In this document: positions 1 to 6,223 of the stretch, piece by piece
How positions within the stretch are numbered: the first letter of the stretch is position 1
How the letters are laid out: each line of letters opens with the position of its first letter
NCBI RefSeq assembly: GCF_000148725.1
Contig: NZ_GL476320.1
Span: 1,168,288-1,202,494 of the forward strand
Reading direction: 5' to 3'
DNA from: Roseibium sp. TrichSKD4
GTDB taxonomy: Bacteria > Pseudomonadota > Alphaproteobacteria > Rhizobiales > Stappiaceae
Length of the DNA: 34,207 bases
Translations under genes and position numbers: made by a program
Notes under the pieces: model-generated
Database searches by the model: none
Told to the model about the DNA's origin: nothing
Seen by the model: the letters and a program-made list of their open reading frames with translations, nothing else

Positions 1-14
1 GGAGAACGCCACAC

Positions 15-317
15 ATGGGCGGTTCTATATGCTCTGACACAACCGAAACCACAAATCGGACTGACCAGCGCAATGATAGGGGCGATAAGCGACTGTTCTG
101 TCGCTACCCAAACTGGCTGGAACGGCTGGGTGAGTTCTGTGATGCATTGGATGCCATCGACCTTGCGGAACTCCGCACCATGGCGAAGCAAGGCCCTGGC
201 ATTGATGGAAAGCCGCCGAAACAACGCATGCTGCTTGCCGGATATCTCCAATATCTGTTGGAGGACATTATGGAGCCACCTGAACAAAAGGAGATGCCGC
301 TATGGATGACGGGGTGA
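15..317 (+). CDS. Hypothetical protein, 100 aa
   Basis: I do not recognise this protein. The first ATG at 15 follows GGAG at positions 1-4, a good ribosome binding site, so the start is plausible even though the window begins just upstream. It is soluble in character, with no membrane segment; the N-terminal 25 residues are rich in Thr, Asp and Arg, and the C-terminal half contains a leucine-rich helix (LLAGYLQYLLEDIMEPPE). Its 3' end overlaps the next gene at 302 by 16 bases, which suggests translational coupling in a small operon. Its position beside phage and insertion-sequence remnants suggests accessory origin. No function is proposed. Confidence 0.5.
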   Translation: MGGSICSDTTETTNRTDQRNDRGDKRLFCRYPNWLERLGEFCDALDAIDLAELRTMAKQGPGIDGKPPKQRMLLAGYLQYLLEDIMEPPEQKEMPLWMTG

Positions 318-499
318 GTGGACAAGAATTGAGACTAACGACCACACAGATCGACCGGCTGCGCTTTATGCTGGTGTCATATCTTACGGGTGCGCTTGGC
401 ACGGTGGTATCGTCGGACACGGTTCATGATGGCTTGATCAAGGCGAATGAACAACTGCCTGAATTCGATGCTCAAATCAGAAATATGACTGACAAATAG
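302..499 (+). CDS. Hypothetical protein, 65 aa
   Basis: This small protein is not recognised. It starts inside the upstream gene (16-base overlap) with AAAGGAG about 8 bases before its ATG, which supports real, coupled translation. It contains a hydrophobic stretch near residues 20-35 (LRFMLVSYLTGALGTVV) that could be one weak membrane helix or a buried amphipathic helix, then an acidic, helical C-terminus. A second GAGGAG with an ATG follows at 509 but opens only a 16-codon frame, as if the next operon gene had been cut off. Function unknown. Confidence 0.45.
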   Translation: MDDGVSGQELRLTTTQIDRLRFMLVSYLTGALGTVVSSDTVHDGLIKANEQLPEFDAQIRNMTDK

Positions 500-914
500 A
501 GGAGCATCATGCTGGAGACAATCGCCGCCTTGAAGGTAAAGGCGCAGGTACCATGACTGGTGGCGTGATTGTGCACCGATGCCACCTCGGGCGCTACGAG
601 CGCAGATGCATTGTGTCCGTAATTCTGCAAAATCGCCGGAAAAAACCTGTAAATCGCATCAAGCAAAAAAATGGATAAACAAGGCAAATAGCTACTTCAG
701 ATTTGAAAAAGAAAGACCATTATGCCAATCTCAAAGCATCACAAGGCCAAATCTGGGGGATGCCAGTCCAAGGCGGACAAAAAGACATCAGCATCGATCA
801 AAAGATCCTCCGCCATTGACAAACTACGCAGTTTTCTCCGAGTAACATACGGATTTGTTTCATATCTGATCTTTAGTACAACACAATAGGAACGATATTT
901 TTGTAGGAATTCGC
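500..914. other. Mostly non-coding stretch with a truncated ORF start
   Basis: A strong GAGGAG precedes an ATG at 509 that opens a frame of only 15 residues ending at 556; this looks like the beginning of a third operon gene lost by deletion. The rest has uneven composition, and the only other coding candidate is the short frame at 722-889. A longer frame at 579-845 has no ribosome binding site and improbable composition. No repeat or RNA gene was recognised. Confidence 0.4.
722..889 (+). CDS. Possible small basic protein, 55 aa
   Basis: A short frame begins MPISKHHKAKSG and ends ...SYLIFSTTQ. The first 30 residues are very rich in Lys, Ser and His. They are followed by a helix-like IDKLRSFLRVTYGF segment and a short hydrophobic tail. 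An AGAAAGA purine run lies a few bases upstream of the ATG. It is unrecognised and could be a small DNA-binding or membrane-associated peptide, or chance. It lies about 25 bases before the next gene and in the same direction. Confidence 0.22.
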   Translation: MPISKHHKAKSGGCQSKADKKTSASIKRSSAIDKLRSFLRVTYGFVSYLIFSTTQ

Positions 915-1724
915 ATGGCCCGGATAACTGAACAACTACTGACACATGGCACGAAAAATCCTTCGCCAAGCTCTTCGGAAAAGTTCAATGCCGCCCTGGC
1001 TTTTGCGATGGGCCCAATTGCCAAACCATCTGAAATTACTGCGAATTTATCAGTCGGCGGCACCGTCGCTCAGGCAAGTACTGCACTTGCTCAACCAAAA
1101 TCCGTCAAGGGAGCGTTCTCCAAACCGACCAACGGTTTGGGGTTCTTGGACGACCTGTTTGGCAAGCTCGGCTCCCTCGCAAAAGGCATAACCGAGGCTC
1201 TGAAGGGTTTATTTTTCATCAAGGGCAAACTTCTGGAGCATGTTTCCGGAGTATTTGCTCCAAAGTCGTCCGAGAGTGTGCTTGGGGAGTTTGATACGAA
1301 CCACCCGAATTTTCATTTATACACGCTGGAAAGTCCGATCTGCAATTTGAGCGACGGCAATTGTTCCGTTGAAAACGTATATGAGCAACTGTTGAAAAAT
1401 CCAGCGCCGGGGATGGAACAAAACAATACACCGGTCGTTTCTGGCCAAATCAGTATTGCCGATCTCGGCTTGCCGGGACAAATTGATGACATTGGCCCAG
1501 TTCGTCACATTGTGAATCCGGCAGACTACTCCGTCAGGAATGACACGGTTGACGGACACATTCTGCATCCTGGAAGCGTGGTAAGAAGGGTAGTTGCCCG
1601 CGATGGCAAGGTTTTCATCCAAACCTTGGGTGAAGGCACCGGTGCCCTTCCGAGAATTAACGAGGCAACAGCCGGAGTCCTTTGGGGCAATGTAGACAAA
1701 TTCATTAGCAGGCAGTTTGCTTAG
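915..1724 (+). CDS. Hypothetical protein, possible effector-like C-terminal domain
   Basis: This 269-residue protein is not firmly recognised. The start at 915 has a purine-rich site (TAGGAATT) upstream. Residues 1-70 are Ala/Ser-rich and low in complexity. Residues about 75-110 form a glycine-spaced amphipathic stretch (LGFLDDLFGKLGSLAKGI). The last 90 residues look like a compact domain with the run PVRHIVNPADYSVRND, then HILHPGSVVRRVV, then GEGTGALPRINEA and a tryptophan near the end (VLWGNVDKF). Secreted effectors or polymorphic-toxin tails can combine a variable N-terminus with such a compact His/Arg/Asn-containing end, but this is inference from layout alone. No signal peptide, PAAR or Rhs motif is visible. 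The stop codon abuts the presumed edge of an IS5 remnant, so the C-terminus may have been altered. Confidence 0.5.
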   Translation: MARITEQLLTHGTKNPSPSSSEKFNAALAFAMGPIAKPSEITANLSVGGTVAQASTALAQPKSVKGAFSKPTNGLGFLDDLFGKLGSLAKGITEALKGLFFIKGKLLEHVSGVFAPKSSESVLGEFDTNHPNFHLYTLESPICNLSDGNCSVENVYEQLLKNPAPGMEQNNTPVVSGQISIADLGLPGQIDDIGPVRHIVNPADYSVRNDTVDGHILHPGSVVRRVVARDGKVFIQTLGEGTGALPRINEATAGVLWGNVDKFISRQFA

Positions 1725-1776
1725 AGTCTGATTTAAAAGTAGTTGAGTGATATCATGAGGTTATGTTCAACCGTCT

Positions 1777-1998
1777 TTGTCGAGAAGATGGAGGATCGAA
1801 TGGCCTGAGATTATATCACTGCGCAAGCAGCATAACCGGGACGCGCTTCGATATCCAAGTGATTTGACTGACCGGGAATGGGAGATTGTGGCAGCAATGA
1901 TCCCGCCCGCGAAGCCGGGAGGTCGCCTACGCTCGACCGATATGCGGCAGGTAGTCAATGCGATCCTTTATACCGCAGGTGGGGGCATCGAATTTTAA
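1777..1998 (+). pseudogene. Truncated IS5-family transposase (N-terminal fragment)
   Basis: The frame encodes RYPSDLTDREWEIVAAMIPP followed by RSTDMRQVVNAILYTAGGG. This is the conserved N-terminal helix-turn-helix/DUF4096-type region of IS5-family transposases (families named from memory). Intact members continue for 200 or more residues with a DDE catalytic core. Here the frame changes immediately after the conserved GGG and stops, so everything catalytic is missing. The sequence GATATCAT before the frame (1749-1756) recurs inverted as ATGATATC just after it (1999-2006), which may mark the remnant's edges. It is non-functional. Confidence 0.75.
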
Positions 1999-2101
1999 AT
2001 GATATCGCCTGCGGATTTTTTTCTAAGTGCGGAAAGTCCCGCTGATTTCCGGTAAACTACCGGGCGAAGCCAATTCGGACAGATAACCGAAGGATCGCCC
2101 G

Positions 2102-2488
2102 ATGACTGTTGCACACCTCGAAGCCCTTATTCTCGAACGCCTGATCGAAGCGCAGGTGGTCTTGGACCGCTCTGTGACCAGACCGCGCCCCAAGGGACCG
2201 ACAACATTTTGGCCTGACGCCATGCCGGAATCCAAGCCCATCGATACAGACGACCCAAGGCCACCCACACCTTCAGCCGCCGCGATTACCCGGATGGAGG
2301 AAACATGGGGTTGGCTTGCTGAAATCAAGGATCTGAAACTGAGAAAAGCGGTAGTTGGCAAGGTTGCTGCATGGGTGCATGATCGTTCGACAAGCAGCCT
2401 TGCGCGGGAACTCGGGATCAATAGAGTAACGCTGAACCGAAGGTTTAACTCAGGACTTCATGTTTTGATTGTAAAGTTTTGTAAATAA
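2102..2488 (+). CDS. DUF6362-like phage-associated protein
   Basis: The 128-residue product has the layout of DUF6362 proteins known from alphaproteobacterial prophages (recognised from memory): a helical N-terminus, a short FWPDAMPE-type segment, a PPTPSAAAITRMEE segment, then a WLAEIKDLKLRKAV helix. The final 40 residues (SLARELGINRVTLNRRF) look like a helix-turn-helix, so DNA binding is possible. An AAGGA site lies about 9 bases before the ATG. The last dozen residues (HVLIVKFCK) are hydrophobic and unlike the rest, so the natural C-terminus may have been replaced. It is the first gene of the prophage-like block and lies upstream of the phage-type tRNA. Confidence 0.6.
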   Translation: MTVAHLEALILERLIEAQVVLDRSVTRPRPKGPTTFWPDAMPESKPIDTDDPRPPTPSAAAITRMEETWGWLAEIKDLKLRKAVVGKVAAWVHDRSTSSLARELGINRVTLNRRFNSGLHVLIVKFCK

Positions 2489-2761
2489 AACGTTTTACCT
2501 GAGTGTGCTGATGAAGATTTGGTGCATCACTTTCGGGAAAAACAGGGTATAAGAACACGTAAGATGGCAGCAGTTGCAGCTTGAATAGAACAACCTGAGA
2601 GAGAGGCCCGGTGGATGGGGTCAGGATTAGCTACCTGATCACTATGAACCCGGGCCATGAATAAAAGGGGAAGGTGTCTGGCCCCGATGACAACGCAGTA
2701 GTTGGATCTGTGATCTCAGCTACCCGACACCCGAGACGGTGGAAGGCCGTTTTACAAATCA
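2489..2761. other. Intergenic stretch before the tRNA, no gene seen
   Basis: No convincing coding frame occurs here. A GAGAGAGAGG purine run precedes a GTG frame of only about 17 codons (ending in a MNPGHE-like peptide). GC-rich complementary segments (GGCCCGG near 2608 and CCCGGGCC near 2650) could pair as an RNA hairpin. It may be leader sequence of the tRNA transcript. Confidence 0.3.
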
Positions 2762-2838
2762 GGCAGGATGGCGCAGTCCGGTAGCGCGCTTGGCTCATAA
2801 CCAAGAGACCGCAGGTTCAAATCCTGCTCCCGCAACCA
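2762..2838 (+). tRNA. tRNA with CAU anticodon, initiator-like but atypical
   Basis: A 77-nt cloverleaf can be drawn: acceptor 5' strand 2762-2768, D-arm GCGC/GCGC (2771-2787), anticodon stem CTTGG/CCAAG with loop CTCATAA (CAU), T-arm GCAGG/CCTGC with loop TTCAAAT, acceptor 3' strand 2828-2834, discriminator A and encoded CCA. Position 1 to 72 is G opposite A, unpaired, as the end is unpaired in bacterial initiator tRNA (normally C opposite A). The T-arm and 3' end match my memory of the alphaproteobacterial initiator. However the anticodon stem lacks the three G-C pairs typical of initiators, and 4-69 is A opposite C. It could be a phage-borne methionine tRNA, an Ile2 tRNA needing lysidine, or a decaying copy. 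Confidence 0.7.
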
Positions 2839-3030
2839 AATCACCAGAGCCGGTACACTCCCCGGCTTACCTGCATACCGTTTCCGGTAACTCGTGATGT
2901 GGGGACAACAGAAACCGGCTGGTAGTGGCGACTGCAACAGTAGGCCGAAAGCCAGATAGCGAGGCGCGGAACGGGTTACTTACCGGTCTACGGCGTGGAG
3001 TGGGGAAGCCCCAGCCTCGAAGTTTCCAAG

Positions 3031-3061
3031 CCCGTCACCCTAACCGGTGGCGGGTTTTTCT
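3031..3061 (+). terminator. Rho-independent terminator
   Basis: CCCGTCACC (3031-3039) pairs with GGTGGCGGG (3046-3054), nine pairs including one G-U, followed by TTTTTCTTT. It ends transcripts arriving from the tRNA region and lies only about 13 bases before the start of the next gene, so it could also act as an attenuator for that gene. Confidence 0.7.
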
Positions 3062-3073
3062 TTGGAGAGAACA

Positions 3074-3262
3074 ATGACCATCAACGGAGTTCCGGTCGTC
3101 TATACCGACCCCGGTTTCTACGGCTGCAAAGAGCGGCTGAGAGAAGCTTTCCCAAAGGCAGCCATGATCGAGGTTGCGGAAGGGAAGGTGACTATCGCTT
3201 GGGGACAGGAAGTTCAGAAGCACGCTATTAACCTCGGTGGAAAACATAGCGGCTGTATTTGA
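3074..3262 (+). CDS. Hypothetical small protein, 62 aa
   Basis: The ATG at 3074 is chosen because GGAGAG lies directly upstream; an in-frame GTG at 3047 falls inside the terminator hairpin. The product (start MTINGVPVVYTDPGFYG) is small and mixed alpha/beta in character, with basic residues in the middle and two cysteines, one near each end (YGCKE and SGCI). It is unrecognised. Small genes like this are common in early or cargo regions of prophages. It is convergent with the DUF3088 gene that ends 18 bases downstream. Confidence 0.5.
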   Translation: MTINGVPVVYTDPGFYGCKERLREAFPKAAMIEVAEGKVTIAWGQEVQKHAINLGGKHSGCI

Positions 3263-3279
3263 AACAGCAAATACCCCGC

Positions 3280-3645
3280 TTACGGATGACGTAAGGGAAG
3301 ACCGTAGCGGTTGGATATGTATGCTTCGATATGCCGAGTGTTGTTGATCGCGCGGACTTTGCCGACGCCAGAAACGGACCATTGAGCTGAAATTTCATCG
3401 TCTCCGTCAGGAAAGACCAATTGCGGGCAAGACTGGTTTTGCTCTCCGGTTAGATCAGGCAGGGTGCCCCGTGGTTTTGCAAAATCGACATATTCGATTT
3501 TGAGAGTTTCACGAAGGATATGGAATGCTGACAGCAAGCCTTCAATCCTGATGCAATAGGGACAATAGTAGACACCGGGTCCCGCTTCTGGATCTGAGAA
3601 ATTCGTTGTCAGAAGGTAGAGTATGGGATGTTTGGGGGTGTTCAT
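3280..3645 (-). CDS. DUF3088 family protein
   Basis: The 121-residue product has a YYCPYCIRIEGLLSAF segment, a REDOX-type CxxC (CPYC) at about residues 28-31, then GEQNQSCPQLVFPDGDD. This matches the DUF3088 family as I remember it, a thioredoxin-fold-like group of unknown function in which a CPxC follows a short beta strand. The start at 3645 (MNTPKHPIL) is preferred over longer in-frame options because AAAGGA stands at the right distance upstream. It lies inside the prophage-like block on the strand opposite to the early genes and looks like a host-derived cargo gene. A role in thiol chemistry is only inferred. Confidence 0.68.
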   Translation of the reverse strand: MNTPKHPILYLLTTNFSDPEAGPGVYYCPYCIRIEGLLSAFHILRETLKIEYVDFAKPRGTLPDLTGEQNQSCPQLVFPDGDDEISAQWSVSGVGKVRAINNTRHIEAYISNRYGLPLRHP

Positions 3646-3834
3646 GAATGCGGTCCTTTCAGTTGCTATTATCAAGTCCACGCGTAAGTCCAGAAGTACA
3701 AGTATCCAGTCAAAAACTGAGATTGCATTTCCTCGTTGGCCTGACCGGCGGGGGGCACGGTGCGCCAACACCGTGAACCGTAAGTACAGATCTCGAATTG
3801 TGTCGATTGACGGAAAGTAAAAAGAAAGCGGAGC

Positions 3835-4341
3835 TTATAAGTCCCACAAAGGGTCAGACATTTTCGCGCCTTTTGTCGATTTCCATTCTTGAGGGGTGCC
3901 TAAGAATGTCTCTTTGCCGCACGTATGGCACAGAAACTTATTCTGTTTAACTGATGTGATATGCTCGAACTGAAGTATTGACTTAATACCGTTTCCAAAA
4001 CAGTTGGCACAGAGGCAATGATTGGGCTCGCTACCTGAATGTCCGTCTTTTGGTACATAGGCAAATGTTTGAGAGCCGAAATCTTTTAACTCGTAACGAT
4101 CAAGATCGGCAGATTTTTCTGCAGAATTGGAGAGCTTCTGCCGAAGTTCTTGATTCTCGGCGTAGAGTTGATCTCGCTCTCTGTTTAACTCAAAGATGGA
4201 TTTTTGGAGATCCAGGGCCGCTGTTTGAATATCAATGATGGCGGCGTTTATTTTTGTTTGATCACTTAAGTCTTTGAGACCGCGTGTGAGGTCTGAAATG
4301 TGTCTAATGGCAGTAAGTCCTGCTGCCGCTTCTGCAATCAT
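3835..4341 (-). CDS. Coiled-coil protein with C-terminal zinc-ribbon-like cysteines
   Basis: This 168-residue protein is not assigned to a named family. Residues 1-30 are Ala-rich and helical. Residues about 30-75 form a strong predicted coiled coil (INAAIIDIQTAALDLQ, then ELNRERDQLYAENQELRQKL). The C-terminal half holds the pairs CLCANC and CHTC with CG following, spaced about 30 residues apart as in a zinc ribbon. Such proteins are often encoded beside prophage repressors. Its start lies 2 bases after the stop of the repressor gene, so the two form one leftward operon under the repressor's own promoter. A role in lysogeny or superinfection control is possible from context only. Confidence 0.6.
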   Translation of the reverse strand: MIAEAAAGLTAIRHISDLTRGLKDLSDQTKINAAIIDIQTAALDLQKSIFELNRERDQLYAENQELRQKLSNSAEKSADLDRYELKDFGSQTFAYVPKDGHSGSEPNHCLCANCFGNGIKSILQFEHITSVKQNKFLCHTCGKETFLGTPQEWKSTKGAKMSDPLWDL

Positions 4342-4343
4342 TT

Positions 4344-4619
4344 CTATTCTCCAAACTCGAGCGTTTGTTGCAAAGAGATATTGATGGAAACACCGAAACC
4401 GACAGATTCCTCGCCATGGTTCAAGAATGTAATGCCTTGTTCGGTAAATGCTTTCTCGATCAAAACGAGAGTATCGACTCTCATTGCCAGATATCCTGTT
4501 GATGCCTCAAGACGCTTGATCGTAGGAACTGATACTCCTGCCGCGTCTGCTACCTGCTTTTGTGTCCAGCCCAAGGCGGCCCGGGCTTGACGGAGTTGCT
4601 CTACTGTTTTTAGACCCAT
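4344..4619 (-). CDS. XRE-family transcriptional repressor (prophage-like)
   Basis: This 91-residue protein has an N-terminal helix-turn-helix of the XRE/Cro type: residues about 7-35 read QARAALGWTQKQVADAAGVS followed by VPTIKRLE. The remaining 50 residues resemble the short tail seen in similar repressors (LVLIEKAFTEQGITFL). No RecA-cleavable peptidase domain is present, so induction would need an antirepressor, and one is encoded at 5452. It is transcribed divergently from the 4712 gene. Three copies of CCTNAGG lie in the space between, which makes it the likely C1-like switch protein of the remnant. It forms an operon with the downstream coiled-coil gene. Confidence 0.85.
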   Translation of the reverse strand: MGLKTVEQLRQARAALGWTQKQVADAAGVSVPTIKRLEASTGYLAMRVDTLVLIEKAFTEQGITFLNHGEESVGFGVSINISLQQTLEFGE

Positions 4620-4632
4620 AGTATAATTTATT

Positions 4633-4645
4633 ATCCCTGAGGTAT
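4633..4645. promoter_or_regulatory. Putative operator O1 (ATCCCTGAGGTAT)
   Basis: This is the first of three near-identical sites with a CCTNAGG dyad in the divergent promoter region. It lies 14 bases upstream of the repressor start codon, next to an AT-rich TATAAT-like stretch, and is suited to autoregulation. Confidence 0.6.
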
Positions 4646-4670
4646 TTTAATACACAAGAGTTTAGTTTAT

Positions 4671-4683
4671 ATCCCTAAGGTAT
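4671..4683. promoter_or_regulatory. Putative operator O2 (ATCCCTAAGGTAT)
   Basis: This second copy differs from O1 only in the central base; the core CCTAAGG is palindromic around one base. Its centre is 38 bases from O1 and 21 bases (two helical turns) from O3, spacing suited to cooperative repressor binding. It probably overlaps the rightward early promoter. Confidence 0.6.
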
Positions 4684-4691
4684 CAAATGCG

Positions 4692-4702
4692 ATCCCTTAG
4701 GA
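4692..4702. promoter_or_regulatory. Putative operator O3 (ATCCCTTAGGA), overlapping the SD
   Basis: This third copy has core CCTTAGG and differs at the right edge. Its AGG is also part of the ribosome binding site (TAGGAG) of the 4712 gene, so operator and translation start signal coincide. Confidence 0.5.
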
Positions 4703-4711
4703 GCAAGCACA

Positions 4712-4993
4712 ATGTTCAGTAAGACACAGATCATGAAGGAAGCACATAAGCGGGTACGTGAGAACCGAAAGCTGTACCCGGTGTCATATGGCAGTGTTTC
4801 CTATGCAGAAGCTTTTGCAGCCACTCTGAAATATGTCTGGCAGGACGCTCGTTTGGGCAAGCTGGAAGCGCCGGTTAGCCGGCAGGACGAAATCAAGGGT
4901 GAAATCATCCGGATTGAACTTAAAACCCGGATGGGCGCTGCGGACTTTGCTCGTGTTGATCGCCTGCGGGCTGAGTGGAGGATGGCGGCATGA
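4712..4993 (+). CDS. Early prophage-region protein, 93 aa, unknown function
   Basis: It is the first gene to the right of the operator region, the place where lambdoid phages keep cro, but no helix-turn-helix is visible. The protein is basic and helical, beginning KTQIMKEAHKRVRENRKLY, with VSYAEAFAATLKYVWQDARLG in the middle. That lysine/arginine-rich, KYVWQ-containing layout is common among small unannotated phage and prophage proteins. The ribosome binding site TAGGAG overlaps operator O3. The stop codon overlaps the start of the next gene (ATGA), which indicates translational coupling. It would be repressed by the 4344 product. Confidence 0.6.
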   Translation: MFSKTQIMKEAHKRVRENRKLYPVSYGSVSYAEAFAATLKYVWQDARLGKLEAPVSRQDEIKGEIIRIELKTRMGAADFARVDRLRAEWRMAA

Positions 4994-5301
4994 TGAACAT
5001 GGACCGTCGTTCATTCTTCGGGTTGGTGGGGGCTGTGGCGGCAGCTCCGGTCCCGGTACTGGCAGATGTGCCGCCATCGGTTGCATCGGCTGTAGCGCGA
5101 TATGTGAGCGTTATGGAAAGCGCCGGTTACACCCTGACCGCAGATGATCGGGGAGAGGGGTTTTCTCTCAAGGTTTCCGGCAGTCACGATTATAACGTGC
5201 GCAATCATGCTGCTGACGAGTTACACGCCAGCGGCGCCAATTTCTACGATGTCGGTAATTATCTGCTTATTCGCGCTGAACTAAGCTGCGTAGCGGGCTG
5301 A
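4990..5301 (+). CDS. Small protein with a twin-arginine-like signal sequence
   Basis: The start at 4990 is chosen because its ATGA overlaps the upstream stop. The product begins MMNMDRRSFFGLVGAVAAAP and continues VPVLADVPP: an RR-x-F-F motif, a hydrophobic core and a probable cleavage site after LA. That is a twin-arginine (Tat) export signal, unusual for a gene in the early region of a prophage. The mature part, about 75 residues, begins with an amphipathic helix (VASAVARYVSVMESAGYTL) and contains HDYNVRNHAADEL. No catalytic motif is recognised. The predicted location is the periplasm or the outer face of the inner membrane. Confidence in it being a gene is moderate and its function is unknown. 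Confidence 0.55.
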   Translation: MMNMDRRSFFGLVGAVAAAPVPVLADVPPSVASAVARYVSVMESAGYTLTADDRGEGFSLKVSGSHDYNVRNHAADELHASGANFYDVGNYLLIRAELSCVAG

Positions 5302-5451
5302 TCGCTCGAACCTGAAATACTGAAATCACCAGTTTCTCCGCACCCAATGGAGAAGAAACGCAGACACCCAGCTTCATCGGCTCCGGTGTTTGCGAAAGCG
5401 AACCCCTGTGCGTTTCCGGGATTGGTGGCCGGACGCCGATGGAGACTAGAT

Positions 5452-6219
5452 ATGCAAAACGAACTGAACCTAGACCAGCAAAAATCCAGCTTTCCTGTCG
5501 TGTCTGAAGGAAATATCGGGCACGATTTAATCCAGACCGTCGATGCACGAGAACTGCACGGGTTTTTGGAGTGTGGTGAAGAGTTTGCTCACTGGATTAA
5601 GCAGCGTATCAGTCAATACGGTTTCGTTGAAAACCGGGACTTCGTGACTTTTCGGGAAAACTCCCAAAAAGGTCGGCCCCGGCAGGAATACGCTCTTTCC
5701 CTAGACATGGCGAAAGAACTTGCCATGGTTGAGCGGAACGACAAGGGCAAGCAGGCCCGCCAATATTTCATAGAGTGCGAGCGCAGGGCAAAGCAGCCTG
5801 TCACGGTGGATGGTCTCCTTGCCAATCCCGGCCAACTTCTAGAGATCACCAAGGGTTACGCCCTTCAGATCGCGGAGAAGGACCGTCAGATCGAGGGAAT
5901 GCAAAAGGAAGTGGACGCCCATGAGCGACTGACCAAGGCGGACGGCAGCCTGAGTATCACCGAAGCCGCGAAGAACCTTGGCATCCGTCCGAAAGACCTA
6001 TTCACTTGGTTGTCGCACAACGGGTGGATTTACAAACGCCCAAATGGGGCTGCATGGCTCGGTTATCAGACCAAGTGCAATCAAGGTCTCGTGGAGCACA
6101 AAACTACCACCATCCACCGTGCCGACGGCTCCGAAAAGATCACAGAACAGGTCAGGGTAACGGCTAAGGGAATGTCGATTTTGGCAAAGCTCATTCCGCC
6201 GGTCGCACAGGTAGCGTAA
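5452..6219 (+). CDS. Phage antirepressor, AntA/AntB plus KilAC domains
   Basis: The ATG at 5452 with GGAGA just upstream is preferred to a longer upstream frame, giving 255 residues. Residues about 20-95 match the AntA/AntB antirepressor fold (VDARELHGFLECGEEF, HWIKQRI, GFVENRDFV). Residues about 130-250 match the KilAC DNA-binding domain (SITEAAKNLGIRPKDLFTWL, then VRVTAKGMSILAKL). Such proteins, as in P1 and P22, inactivate the phage repressor or bind DNA to trigger early expression. It sits two genes right of the operators and pairs logically with a repressor that lacks a cleavage domain. It looks full length. Confidence 0.88.
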   Translation: MQNELNLDQQKSSFPVVSEGNIGHDLIQTVDARELHGFLECGEEFAHWIKQRISQYGFVENRDFVTFRENSQKGRPRQEYALSLDMAKELAMVERNDKGKQARQYFIECERRAKQPVTVDGLLANPGQLLEITKGYALQIAEKDRQIEGMQKEVDAHERLTKADGSLSITEAAKNLGIRPKDLFTWLSHNGWIYKRPNGAAWLGYQTKCNQGLVEHKTTTIHRADGSEKITEQVRVTAKGMSILAKLIPPVAQVA

Positions 6220-6223
6220 TAAG

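Noticed and set aside
579-845. 88-codon frame on the plus strand
   Set aside because: It has no ribosome binding site and an unlikely composition; it overlaps the better small frame at 722-889.
1749-2006. Possible MITE bounded by GATATCAT/ATGATATC
   Set aside because: The inverted match is only 8 bases and the interior is a transposase fragment, so a truncated IS is the simpler reading.
2752-2937. Minus-strand frame with WLREQDLNLRSLGYEPSALP
   Set aside because: This is the well-known spurious protein that arises from the reverse strand of a tRNA gene; the tRNA at 2762-2838 explains it.
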